A stretch of 64,000 nucleotides of DNA, taken from the NCBI GenBank assembly GCA_043554545.1, contig CP121337.1, forward strand, positions 682,001 to 746,000. Reading direction: 5' to 3'. The DNA is from UBA7330 sp043554545. GTDB lineage: Bacteria; Bacteroidota; Bacteroidia; Cytophagales; Cyclobacteriaceae. The notes beneath the pieces were generated by a model. The model worked only from the letters and a program-made list of their open reading frames with translations, was not told the origin of the DNA and made no database searches. Numbering within the stretch: position 1 is the stretch's first letter; every line of letters starts with the position of its first letter. A program made the translations under genes and the position numbers. Of this stretch, positions 8,760 to 16,789 are shown in pieces.

Positions 8760-9224
8760 CTAATTGCTAATCACTTCTCTTGAAAGCGTTTTAGCCCAGT
8801 CCATAAGCGCTTCTTTTTGTGAATCAGATAAAGCAGCTTCACTGTGCATATTTACATAAGATGCCATAGGCATTTCACCTTCCTCAATAACTTCCTGAAT
8901 GTCTTTTAAAGCCCTAAGTTTTGATCTCTTATCCAGCGAAGACCAATCAGAAAAATTGAGCTCTTCACGGCCTTCATCAATATGAGAGATAAGAAACCAG
9001 GAGACGGGAGCTATGTATCCGTACCATGGGTATGTGGTTTCCATGGAGTGACAATCATAGCAGGCGGTCTTTAGCATACCGCCAATTGCTGAAGGGATTT
9101 CGGTTTGGTGGAAAATGTCACCAGGGTTTTGAGCTGAAGTTGCTGGTCGCTTAGGGCCTACAAATTGTAGGATAACCAAAACGACCAGCACAACAACCAG
9201 TACATATTTGAGTTTTTTACTCAC
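8760..9224 (-). CDS. Membrane-anchored haem-binding domain protein
   Basis: 154 residues. One N-terminal membrane anchor (about 5-23, very Val-rich), then a haem-binding domain with ACYDCHS: Cys55, Cys58 and His59 form a CxxCH c-type haem site. It continues with ETTYPWYGYIAPVSWFLISHI, the pattern of the Bacteroidota haem-binding domain family (Haem_bd). EEGEMPMASYV recurs in the upstream partner as EEGEMPPAKMI, so the two are related. Probably a periplasmic electron carrier or redox sensor. Its start overlaps the end of the upstream gene by 8 bases, so they are co-translated. Confidence 0.8.
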   Translation of the reverse strand: MSKKLKYVLVVVLVVLVILQFVGPKRPATSAQNPGDIFHQTEIPSAIGGMLKTACYDCHSMETTYPWYGYIAPVSWFLISHIDEGREELNFSDWSSLDKRSKLRALKDIQEVIEEGEMPMASYVNMHSEAALSDSQKEALMDWAKTLSREVISN

Positions 9225-9636
9225 CCATTGCAGCGTTTGTAGTAGACTCAGCCCAATCTTTAAGCAAGGCTACTTCATCGTCAGTCAACTTTAGATTTGG
9301 AAATCGTTCGATCATTTTCGCAGGTGGCATTTCACCTTCCTCCACGACCTCTGCTATTTCATCCAGTTTGGCTATTAAGTCTGCAGGTTCCATATACTGA
9401 AGCTGTACCCACATCAGTTTTTTCTTTGCCTTATCACTTCTTCCGGAGGGAGAGTGACAACCTAAACATTTATTTGTGATGAGCGTCATCACATCCATTG
9501 GATAGGCTCCAACTTGTTGTGTAGAATCTGCCAGAAGGACTTTTGTTTTTTCAGGGCCTTGTTTTTGGGCCTTTACATCCTGAGTAAATAAGCAAAATGC
9601 AAATACAATTGATGAAGCTAGAAGTAATTTTTTCAT
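9217..9636 (-). CDS. Secreted c-type haem-binding protein
   Basis: 139 residues with a signal peptide (1-23, cut near VKA-Q). CLGCHSPSG gives a CxxCH haem site at Cys57, Cys60, His61. The C-terminal half (EEGEMPPAKMIERFPNLKLTDDEVALLKDWAE) matches the end of the downstream haem-binding protein; its EMPP proline loop resembles the haem-facing loop of small cytochromes. The two genes overlap by 8 bases and form a two-haem unit of unknown electron partners. No oxidase or reductase genes are adjacent. Confidence 0.78.
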   Translation of the reverse strand: MKKLLLASSIVFAFCLFTQDVKAQKQGPEKTKVLLADSTQQVGAYPMDVMTLITNKCLGCHSPSGRSDKAKKKLMWVQLQYMEPADLIAKLDEIAEVVEEGEMPPAKMIERFPNLKLTDDEVALLKDWAESTTNAAMGE

Positions 9637-9758
9637 AAGTTAGATTTTTTGATGCTAATAAAATTAATGAAAAGTTGGTAAATAATATCATGGTTAAACA
9701 AAATGACCCATCTTTTAAACCAAAGGAGAATTTTAATAGATATTAGGAGCAGTAATTT

Positions 9759-10127
9759 ATGCTCATTAACCAGGCAAGTGATAGGACATACACAGTTGAT
9801 AAGTTTATATTTAAAGAAGAAATGGAGGATCAGGCGTTTAAGGTTAGTCTCCGGACCGTTTGGGTTTTGGTGATAGGAAATCCAATAATGATTACTTTAG
9901 GTGCTTTTGCCAAGGTTCAGGATTGGCCTTTTTCACAATTACTATTAACAGCGGGACTCATCTTTTTCTTCCCGGCCTGCAGTATTATTTTGAGTGGCAT
10001 GGTAAAAAATCAGCTATATAATAAGGACTTCTGGGGACTTTCCATGTTTGTAATTCCTGTCTTAACTCCATTCTTTTACATGCTACAGCGAAAGCGGTTA
10101 AGACGACTAGTAAACAGGTTTGGTTGA
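9759..10127 (+). CDS. Small membrane protein with a GldL-like motif
   Basis: 122 residues (an alternative ATG at 9822 gives 101). Three hydrophobic segments (about 32-50, 57-80, 91-110) and a basic tail (QRKRLRRLVNRFG). The sequence LGAFAKVQDWPFSQLLLTAGL resembles the GxxxKxxxWPxxxxLL signature seen in GldL and other Bacteroidota membrane proteins. Function unknown; it is far too short to be GldL. The next gene begins 6 bases after its stop, so it is probably co-transcribed with the beta-propeller protein. Confidence 0.6.
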   Translation: MLINQASDRTYTVDKFIFKEEMEDQAFKVSLRTVWVLVIGNPIMITLGAFAKVQDWPFSQLLLTAGLIFFFPACSIILSGMVKNQLYNKDFWGLSMFVIPVLTPFFYMLQRKRLRRLVNRFG

Positions 10128-10133
10128 AATGAT

Positions 10134-11696
10134 TTGATGAAGTACCTATTCTTTTTTGTCACATTACTCACATTAGGTTTTAGTCAGCCTACGGAGGGTC
10201 AGTCACCTGAAAATATTCAGTTTATCAGACAAGGGGTCAAGAGACTCATCTTCGACACCGAACAGGCAATTCCGTTAGCTTCTTTAAGGCCTACGGAGGC
10301 CATTGGCTTTGAGGTGATGTATCCTGTGTCACAATATGCGGGTAGTCCGGCAGCTATTGCGATTTCTGATGACCTGATCAAGATTACCTCGGACAGTGAA
10401 TCGCAGACAGGAATCTGGTTTGGTGGATTTAATCCTTTTGCCACCTATACCATTGAATTAGTTACCTGCAAGGGTGAGGGAGCAATAGGTTATGAATTCT
10501 CAGATTATCAAAAAGCCAAGCGTTTTATAGTCAGCGTGGAGCATTTGAATCAAAAGCTAGTGGATGCTCGTGTATTAATCATTAATAAAAAAGATACACT
10601 ACTTGATGAATCTATCCTTACAAGTAAAATAAAAGGGCCTGCTTTGAAGGGTAATCTCATCTTACAGATGTTAGGGAGTGGGTTCACATTGTATCTTCAG
10701 AATCACACTGATTTACCGGTCCCGATTGGTCAAAGTGATTTCAATCAATCTATGGACCTCAGGGAAAAGCGATATATCCAATCTTTTCAATCAAGTCTAT
10801 TCATTGGATTTAACCAGGGAGAGGTAGCAGTCAAAAGTGTTAGGTCCGAATTGAGTACGGGTATTGGTCTTGCGGATATCAGGGCCATTACTTATGAAAA
10901 TGGAGATCCCATGCTTGACCAGGGCCGGTTGTGGTACACCATGTCCATCAGGGGACGTGCCTTGCCCCACCATATACAGGGTATCTTTAGCCTGAACCCT
11001 ACGGTATTTGATCTCAAGCTTGAAGGGGTGGTTGTATTTGATAGAGACGATGGATTGTTAAGAAATGAAATTGCCTCACATATATTCTATGACAGGCATA
11101 CAGAAGTGTGGCGTGGTATAACGACTGGGTTCAGCGCCTTTGCAAATCCAGAAAAAGAAGAAAAGCAATTGTTGACGATCGAAAGTAAAGCAGATCCAAG
11201 GTTTGGTTTTTCGATCATGAGTGCAAAACCTTTTGGTATTGTTGGAGATATCGAAGACCCCCACGTAATATTTGATGAGGAGGCTGATAAATGGCGAATC
11301 CTCACCTGTGAAAATCACAACGGCTACAAAGCAGTGGTGCTGGAGTCAGATCAATGGAATCAGGGATATGAAAGAATCGCAGGCCCGGTCAATCACAATT
11401 CAACAGGTACATCAATTCAAAAAATAGGGGGAGCGCGTTATTGCTTTTCCGGGAGTAGTGAGCGTCAAATTTTTATTTATACCTATCCGTACCTCAAAGA
11501 AGTAGGCACATTGAAGATGGACTTACCACCGTGGGATCATGAATCGGGAACCAGGGTATGGCCCAATGTGGTCGAATTACCAGTCGGTTACCCATTTAAA
11601 TTTGTAGCCTTAATGATGGATAGGTTTAACTTCCCGGGATTGGAAGGTAGAAATTGGTCTTATGGAGCCTTATACCTATATCATGGCTATGAGTAA
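10134..11696 (+). CDS. Secreted beta-propeller protein, GH43/GH32-like (unassigned)
   Basis: 520 residues with a signal peptide (about 1-22, MKYLFFFVTLLTLGFSQPTEGQ). The N-terminal ~230 residues look like a beta-sandwich. The C-terminal half has propeller blades of the kind found in clan GH-F/GH-J enzymes: IEDPHVIFDEEADKWRILTCE, with an Asp-Pro-His as in GH43-like proteins, then NHNSTGTSIQKIGGARYCFSG. Catalytic residues cannot be assigned with confidence, so it is either a divergent glycoside hydrolase or a binding protein. It sits between the haem pair/sulfatase group and the sulfur operon. Confidence 0.55.
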   Translation: MMKYLFFFVTLLTLGFSQPTEGQSPENIQFIRQGVKRLIFDTEQAIPLASLRPTEAIGFEVMYPVSQYAGSPAAIAISDDLIKITSDSESQTGIWFGGFNPFATYTIELVTCKGEGAIGYEFSDYQKAKRFIVSVEHLNQKLVDARVLIINKKDTLLDESILTSKIKGPALKGNLILQMLGSGFTLYLQNHTDLPVPIGQSDFNQSMDLREKRYIQSFQSSLFIGFNQGEVAVKSVRSELSTGIGLADIRAITYENGDPMLDQGRLWYTMSIRGRALPHHIQGIFSLNPTVFDLKLEGVVVFDRDDGLLRNEIASHIFYDRHTEVWRGITTGFSAFANPEKEEKQLLTIESKADPRFGFSIMSAKPFGIVGDIEDPHVIFDEEADKWRILTCENHNGYKAVVLESDQWNQGYERIAGPVNHNSTGTSIQKIGGARYCFSGSSERQIFIYTYPYLKEVGTLKMDLPPWDHESGTRVWPNVVELPVGYPFKFVALMMDRFNFPGLEGRNWSYGALYLYHGYE

Positions 11697-11783
11697 CAAA
11701 ATTCTTGCATGCTACAAAACCCTGTTGATTTGTCGTACGTAGAACAATTTCAAAGCTGAGGCAAAAGGTTTTTTGTCAATTAT

Positions 11784-11814
11784 TTTGAATTCCGAATCTT
11801 AAGCATCAGTTTTG
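11784..11814 (+). promoter_or_regulatory. Promoter of the sulfur-assimilation operon
   Basis: TTTG at 11784-11787, exactly 19 bases, then CAGTTTTG at 11807-11814, one mismatch from TAnnTTTG. It would start transcription near 11821, about 20 bases before the SAM riboswitch aptamer. Consensus match only. Confidence 0.55.
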
Positions 11815-11840
11815 TCAGACAATTCAATTAGCGAATAATT

Positions 11841-11942
11841 GATTTATAAAGAAGTGCTGAGAGACAGGCTCTATGAAGCACTAGCAACCTGGCCCCCCAA
11901 AGGAAAAGGTGCTAACTCCTGTCCAGTCCGATAGATATCGGA
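11841..11942 (+). promoter_or_regulatory. SAM-I (S-box) riboswitch
   Basis: The aptamer core matches the S-box family. P2 is GTGCT/AGCAC around the GAGAGAC kink-turn region and the CTATGAAGCAC segment. Then come GCAACCTGG, the very conserved AAGGTGCTAACTCC, and the terminal GATAGAT. The 3' end contains a perfect 7-bp inverted repeat, TCCGATA-GA-TATCGGA (11927-11942), that includes GATAGAT, normally the 3' strand of P1, so this hairpin could be the competing expression-platform fold. It is followed within 25 bases by the polycysteine leader ORF. SAM binding would repress the downstream sulfur operon. Confidence 0.9.
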
Positions 11943-11964
11943 AAGGAAATATGAATTAATTGAG

Positions 11965-12045
11965 ATGATAAAAAACACATTTTATTTTAAGATTTCTACG
12001 ACGCATTTGTCTGTGGTTTCTTGTTGTTGCTGCTGCTTCAGGTAA
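11965..12045 (+). CDS. Polycysteine leader peptide (candidate cysteine attenuator)
   Basis: ATG at 11965, 26 codons, TAA at 12043-12045. The peptide ends SVVSCCCCCFR: five consecutive Cys codons (TGT TGT TGC TGC TGC, 12022-12036) in an ORF located after the SAM riboswitch and 50 bases before the first gene of the sulfur-assimilation operon. Polycysteine short ORFs are known cysteine-responsive attenuators in mycobacteria; here the same role is inferred from position and composition. A long hairpin begins 3 bases after the Cys run. Too short for ordinary gene callers. The N-terminal half is unremarkable, and no homologues could be searched. Confidence 0.75.
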   Translation: MIKNTFYFKISTTHLSVVSCCCCCFR

Positions 12046-12070
12046 TTGCTTATTTGAGCATATTATCCTG
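12039..12070 (+). promoter_or_regulatory. Leader hairpin at the end of the polycysteine ORF
   Basis: CAGGTAATTGCT (12039-12050) pairs with AGCATATTATCCTG (12057-12070): 12 base pairs with two single bulged T, loop TATTTG. The 5' arm contains the last codons and the stop of the leader ORF, and the Cys codons end at 12036. A ribosome stalled on the Cys codons would cover or leave free this 5' arm, as expected in attenuation. There is no U-run, so control of translation or a Rho-dependent mechanism is more likely than intrinsic termination (inference). Confidence 0.6.
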
Positions 12071-12095
12071 AGACACCCAAATAAATCCATGATCA

Positions 12096-13265
12096 ATGAA
12101 TTTTGAGACAGATGCTATACGTACACAAACAGAAAACGCACTCCACAGAGAGCATTCTGTACCGGTTTATCTAACCAGCTCCTTCACCTTCGCCAGTGCG
12201 GAGGAGGCGAGGGCCATGTTTAATGATGAAATTCCCGGTAATATTTATTCGAGGTATTCCAATCCAAACACGGATGAATTCATCACCAAGATGTGTCAGC
12301 TGGAGCATACAGAAGATGGAATTTCTACTGCCACCGGGATGTCGGCGATGTTTACCAGCATGGCTGCTTTACTTAAGAAAGGGGATCATGTATTAGCTTC
12401 CAGGGCCTTATTTGGCTCCACCCATCAACTATTTACTACCATCTTTCCGAAATGGGGCATCGAACACACCTATTTCAACCTGCATCGACCAGAGAAGTGG
12501 GAATCTCTCATACAGGAAAATACCAAGATGATCTTCGTGGAGACTCCTTCGAACCCGGGGCTGGACATTGTCGATCTGGAGTTGTTGGGCAAGTTGGCAA
12601 AGTCAAGAGGTATCATTTTCAATGTAGACAATTGCTTTGCTACGCCGTATCTTCAGCAACCAACAACTTACGGGGCAGATATCGTTACCCACTCTGCAAC
12701 CAAATTTATTGATGGGCAGGGAAGAACACTCGGTGGAGCTATTTTAGGTAAACGCGAAATCATTGAGGAGATCAGGTTCTTTGCTAGACATACGGGACCC
12801 AGTATGTCTCCATTCAATGCATGGATCTTAAGTAAAAGTCTGGAGACGCTGGCAGTACGTATGGATCGTCACTGTGAAAATGCGTTGAAGCTTGCGGAAT
12901 ACCTGGAGAGCCACGAGGCTGTAGAACAAGTTAAATACCCTCATCTGAAAAGTCATCCACAATATGCGCTGGCAAAAAAGCAGATGAAACTGGGAGGTGG
13001 AATTGTAACATTCGTTGTACGGGATGGAATGGAAGGAGGAGCGGCGCTACTAGATAACCTTAAAATGATCAGCTTAACACCCAATTTGGGGGATACACGT
13101 ACCACTGCGACGCATCCGGCATCCACGACTCATAGTAAATTGTCTGAAGAAGAAAGGGCGGCTGTGGGTATCGCACCGGGAACGGTAAGGATATCAGTTG
13201 GGTTAGAGAACATCAACGACATTGTAGAAGACATCGAAAATGCATTACAGAAAGTAAAAAACTGA
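12096..13265 (+). CDS. metZ: O-succinyl/acetylhomoserine sulfhydrylase (Cys/Met metabolism PLP enzyme)
   Basis: 389 residues, full length for the trans-sulfuration family. NIYSRYSNPNTDEF and the PLP loop ATGMSAMF are present, with VDNCFATPYLQQP and the PLP Schiff-base lysine in HSATKFIDGQGR (Lys203). The IDGQGRTLGG segment is typical of O-succinylhomoserine sulfhydrylases rather than cystathionine gamma-synthases, which usually read (Y)IAGHSD. It makes homocysteine from activated homoserine and sulfide, using sulfide made by the next genes. First gene of the operon, behind a SAM riboswitch and a Cys leader; the symbol is by motif and context. Confidence 0.82.
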   Translation: MNFETDAIRTQTENALHREHSVPVYLTSSFTFASAEEARAMFNDEIPGNIYSRYSNPNTDEFITKMCQLEHTEDGISTATGMSAMFTSMAALLKKGDHVLASRALFGSTHQLFTTIFPKWGIEHTYFNLHRPEKWESLIQENTKMIFVETPSNPGLDIVDLELLGKLAKSRGIIFNVDNCFATPYLQQPTTYGADIVTHSATKFIDGQGRTLGGAILGKREIIEEIRFFARHTGPSMSPFNAWILSKSLETLAVRMDRHCENALKLAEYLESHEAVEQVKYPHLKSHPQYALAKKQMKLGGGIVTFVVRDGMEGGAALLDNLKMISLTPNLGDTRTTATHPASTTHSKLSEEERAAVGIAPGTVRISVGLENINDIVEDIENALQKVKN

Positions 13266-13308
13266 AAAACTTAACTATTGGCAGGAATCATAGAAAACGA
13301 GAACACAA

Positions 13309-15432
13309 ATGATTGAGACAAAAACACTAAGCAAGGAAGTAGAGAAAGATCTGATCGAATTAAAAGATAAGATTAAGGATTTCAAAAACAATCAAATAGA
13401 TGAGGAGCGCTTTAAGGCTTTTCGTCTGGCAAGAGGAGTTTATGGACAACGCCAGCAAGGCGTTCAGATGTTTCGTTTGAAACTCCCATTTGGAAAGCTT
13501 ACACCAGATCAACTGGAGACCATTGCTGATTTATCTGAAAAGTACACTAACGGTAATATTCACTTTACCACGCGTCAGAATATCCAGCTGCACTATGTGA
13601 AGCTGGAGGATACACCAGAGATGTGGGAAACACTTGAGAAGGTAGGTGTGACTACCAAAGAAGCTTGTGGTAACACCGTAAGAAATGTTACCGCCTCACC
13701 CAATGCCGGGATTGATCCCAATGAACCCTTTGATGTGGCGCCTTATGTACAGGGTGTGTTTGAGTATTTCCTGCGCAATCCGATTTGCCAGGACATGGGG
13801 AGGAAGATTAAGATGGCTTTCTCTTCAAGTGAAGAAGATTCGGCCTTTATCTTCATTCATGATTTTGGCTTCATTCCAAGAATAAAGGATGGAAAAAGAG
13901 GATTTAAAGTAATTGTTGGTGGTGGTTTAGGCGCACAGGCATTCATGGGACTTGTTGCCTATGAGTATCTTCCTGAGGATCAGGTAATCCCATTCATTGA
14001 AGCAGGCTTGAGGGTTTTTGATCGACATGGGGAAAGAGAGCGAAGACATAAGGCCAGACTAAAATATTTAATTGAGCCTAAAAAGGGAATGGGGCTTGAT
14101 CGCTTCATGAAGCTGGTTGAGGAGGAGCGCAAGGCAATTGCTAATAAGTCGTATTCAATTGATCATGATTTGGTAACACAGATCATTCCAGACAATCATG
14201 CAAAAGGTCTTGAAGACTTTGTAGAAGATGATGCCTACAAAATCTGGAGAGAGACCAATGTAGAAGAACAAAAACAAAAAGGTTATTACACGGTAAAAGT
14301 TCGTATTCCTTTAGGAAATATCCAGGCGGAGAAAGCCAGACAACTGGCTGATGTAGTTAGAAAATGGGCTTCGCCTGACTTTCGGGTGACCTTGAATCAA
14401 GGGGTGATCCTGAAATTCGTGAAGCCGGAACATCTTTCAGCTATTTATTCCGAGCTCAAGGATCTTGATCTTGTCAATCCCGGATTTGATACCCTGGCGG
14501 ATGTAACTGCCTGCCCGGGAACAGATACCTGTAACCTGGGGGTAACCAACAGCACCAGTCTGGCGCTGATACTGGAGGAGATGATTCGCGATGAGTTTCC
14601 TCATCTGGTCAATGAATCAAATATCAAAATAAAGATCAGTGGCTGTATGAATTCCTGCGGACAGCACATGGTTGCTAATATCGGGTTTCATGGCAGTAGC
14701 ATCAAATATAATGGCAAAGTAGCACCGGCTCAGCAGGTGGTGATTGGTGGAGGGGTAGAGCCCGGTGGTGCAGGCTATATCGCTGAAAAGGTGATTAAAA
14801 TCCCAACCAAAAGAATTCCCGAAACAGTTCGCACCTTGCTTCATGACTATGAAGAAAATGCAGAGGAAACAGAATACTTCAATGAATACTTCAGACGACA
14901 GGGTAAGATTTATTTTTATGATCTGCTAAAGCACCTGGGGGATGCTTCCACCTTAAATGCTGAGGGATTTCAGGACTGGGGCTATACTGATGACTTTGTA
15001 CCTGAGATTGGCGTAGGCGAGTGCGCCGGTGTCATGCTGGACCTTGTTGCTACCATTCTGAATGATGCAAAGGAACGTTTGGCTTCAGGCAAGGAAGCGT
15101 TGGAGATTGGCCGATGGGCAGATGCCATTTATTATGGGTACAATGCGCTGGTAATTGGTGCTAAGGCTTCATTATTAGACAATGAAGTTCATTGTAATAC
15201 CCATAAGGGAATCATGGATGATTTTCAAAAGCATGTTGTAGATCAAGGCTTAATCAACTTACCTGCTCCTTTCGAGGAAATCGTATTACAAATCAACAAG
15301 CATGAGCCTTCAGAAGCATTCGCAAGAAGCTATCACAAGCAGGCGGAAGAATTTCTAAATGGAATTGAGACTTTGAGAGCTTCTTCATCAGCTGTTGACA
15401 AGCTAGTGATCAATGAATTTTATAAAGCATAA
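13309..15432 (+). CDS. Sirohaem-dependent nitrite/sulfite reductase with C-terminal HEPN-like domain
   Basis: 707 residues. Two ferredoxin-like plus sirohaem repeats: GNIHFTTRQNIQLHYV early, and in the second half the [4Fe-4S]-sirohaem cysteines in ACPGTDTC (Cys402, Cys408) and SGCMNSCG (Cys446, Cys450). It reduces sulfite to sulfide (or nitrite to ammonium) in the cytoplasm; sirohaem and APS reductase neighbours favour sulfite. Residues from about 575 form an extra helical domain (ALEIGRWADAIYYGYNALV) resembling HEPN domains, absent from classical CysI. The stop overlaps the start of cobA (shared TAATGATG). Confidence 0.88.
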   Translation: MIETKTLSKEVEKDLIELKDKIKDFKNNQIDEERFKAFRLARGVYGQRQQGVQMFRLKLPFGKLTPDQLETIADLSEKYTNGNIHFTTRQNIQLHYVKLEDTPEMWETLEKVGVTTKEACGNTVRNVTASPNAGIDPNEPFDVAPYVQGVFEYFLRNPICQDMGRKIKMAFSSSEEDSAFIFIHDFGFIPRIKDGKRGFKVIVGGGLGAQAFMGLVAYEYLPEDQVIPFIEAGLRVFDRHGERERRHKARLKYLIEPKKGMGLDRFMKLVEEERKAIANKSYSIDHDLVTQIIPDNHAKGLEDFVEDDAYKIWRETNVEEQKQKGYYTVKVRIPLGNIQAEKARQLADVVRKWASPDFRVTLNQGVILKFVKPEHLSAIYSELKDLDLVNPGFDTLADVTACPGTDTCNLGVTNSTSLALILEEMIRDEFPHLVNESNIKIKISGCMNSCGQHMVANIGFHGSSIKYNGKVAPAQQVVIGGGVEPGGAGYIAEKVIKIPTKRIPETVRTLLHDYEENAEETEYFNEYFRRQGKIYFYDLLKHLGDASTLNAEGFQDWGYTDDFVPEIGVGECAGVMLDLVATILNDAKERLASGKEALEIGRWADAIYYGYNALVIGAKASLLDNEVHCNTHKGIMDDFQKHVVDQGLINLPAPFEEIVLQINKHEPSEAFARSYHKQAEEFLNGIETLRASSSAVDKLVINEFYKA

Positions 15433-16199
15433 TGATGAATAAGGAACCAAAATTAACATTAGTTGGGGCAGGACCAGGAGATCCTGATTTGATTACTGTG
15501 AAAGGTATGAAAGCACTTCGTCAGGCTGACGTAGTGCTTTATGATGCCCTGGTACATCCTGATTTACTGGAATACGCACCCGAGGCGGTACACATTTCTG
15601 TAGGAAAACGCGCAGGCAAAGCCAGTGTCCCACAGGATACCATACTTCAGTTGATCAAGGAGAGCGCACACAAATATGGCCACGTGGTCAGGTTAAAGGG
15701 AGGAGATCCCTTTGTATTTGCACGGGGTTTTGAGGAGTTGGAATATGCTAAAAAACATAGTATCGAAACAGATGTAGTTTTGGGAATCAGCAGCATCATG
15801 TTGCCTGGGTTGTACAATATCCCATTGACCTGCCGTGGATTGAATCACAGCTTCACTGTAGTGACTGCGACCACGGCCGAAGGTGTACTTAGCGGTGATG
15901 TTTTGGTGGCTGCGGAGCATTCCCCTACAACCATATTTTTTATGGGGCTGGGTAAAGTAGACCAGATAGTAGCTGCTTACAAAAAGAATGGCAGGGCGGA
16001 CCTTCCTGTAGCTGTGGTTAGCAGAGGATCACTGAGTGATGATGGTGTATTATTCGGAAAGGTGAATACCATCGAGGAAGTTATTAAAAAGAGTAATCCC
16101 ATGGCTCCTGCGTTGTTGGTCTTCGGAGAATGTGCAGACCTGAGCAAAGAGCTTGAAGTGATGAATTGTGAGTTGGCTGAGGAGGGCTTATTGGTATGA
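15432..16199 (+). CDS. cobA: Uroporphyrinogen-III C-methyltransferase (SUMT)
   Basis: 255 residues. LTLVGAGPGDPDLITVKGMKAL, VVLYDALV, the SAM-loop VVRLKGGDPFVFARG, and the NHSFTVVTATT segment are all typical of SUMT. It transfers two methyl groups from SAM to uroporphyrinogen III to make precorrin-2 for sirohaem, the cofactor of the preceding sulfite reductase. Its start overlaps that gene's stop, and its TGA overlaps the next ATG (ATGA), so the three are translationally coupled. Frequently named cobA or cysG-A. Confidence 0.93.
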   Translation: MMNKEPKLTLVGAGPGDPDLITVKGMKALRQADVVLYDALVHPDLLEYAPEAVHISVGKRAGKASVPQDTILQLIKESAHKYGHVVRLKGGDPFVFARGFEELEYAKKHSIETDVVLGISSIMLPGLYNIPLTCRGLNHSFTVVTATTAEGVLSGDVLVAAEHSPTTIFFMGLGKVDQIVAAYKKNGRADLPVAVVSRGSLSDDGVLFGKVNTIEEVIKKSNPMAPALLVFGECADLSKELEVMNCELAEEGLLV

Positions 16200-16789
16200 G
16201 TGTAGCCGCTTCAGCAGGTAATCCCTTGTTTCCCGTTTTCTTAAAACTCAATGAAATCCAGACCGTGGTGGTTGGAGGAGGAAATGTGGGTTTGGAAAAA
16301 CTGGAAGCATTGTTAAAAAATGATCCCAATGCCCGTGTCACGGTGATTGCACCTATAATAAGAGCTGAACTGAAGGAATTGGCAGGAGCTTCACCGAACG
16401 TTGTTCTCATTGAGCGAAAGGTAGATTTGAAAGATCTGGAAGAAGCGGACATGGCCATATTAGCTACTGATAATCCTGAACTTCATGCAGAGATTAGGGT
16501 ATGGGCCAAGAAAAGACATCTGCTGTTGAATGTAGCAGATACTCCACACTTATGTGATTTCTATTTGGGGTCTACCGTAAAAAAAGGAAATCTAAAAATT
16601 GGAATTAGCACCAATGGCATGTCTCCCACCTTTGCTAAACGTTTTAGGGAAATACTGGAAGAGACTTTGCCTGAGGAGACAGATCAGTTGTTAGATAGTC
16701 TAAAGCAGTTTCGAGATAAATTGAAAGGAGACTTTCAGCACAAGGTCAAAAAATTGAATGAAATAACGGCAACACTGGTAAGTAAATGA
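16196..16789 (+). CDS. Precorrin-2 dehydrogenase / sirohydrochlorin ferrochelatase-like
   Basis: 197 residues. The N-terminal Rossmann fold VVVGGGNVGLEKLEALL binds NAD; ATDNPELHAEIRVWAK and LLNVADTPHLCDFYLGSTVKKGNLKIGISTNGMSPTFAKR match the Met8/CysG-N family (SirC). It oxidises precorrin-2 and may insert iron to finish sirohaem. The ATG at 16196 overlaps the cobA stop. It lacks the methyltransferase half of CysG, which is the separate preceding gene. The next gene's ATG overlaps its own TGA. Confidence 0.9.
   Translation: MSVAASAGNPLFPVFLKLNEIQTVVVGGGNVGLEKLEALLKNDPNARVTVIAPIIRAELKELAGASPNVVLIERKVDLKDLEEADMAILATDNPELHAEIRVWAKKRHLLLNVADTPHLCDFYLGSTVKKGNLKIGISTNGMSPTFAKRFREILEETLPEETDQLLDSLKQFRDKLKGDFQHKVKKLNEITATLVSK

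Noticed and set aside
16084..16458. 124-codon minus-strand ORF
   Set aside because: Antisense to the precorrin-2 dehydrogenase gene; serine-rich shadow typical of reverse frames.
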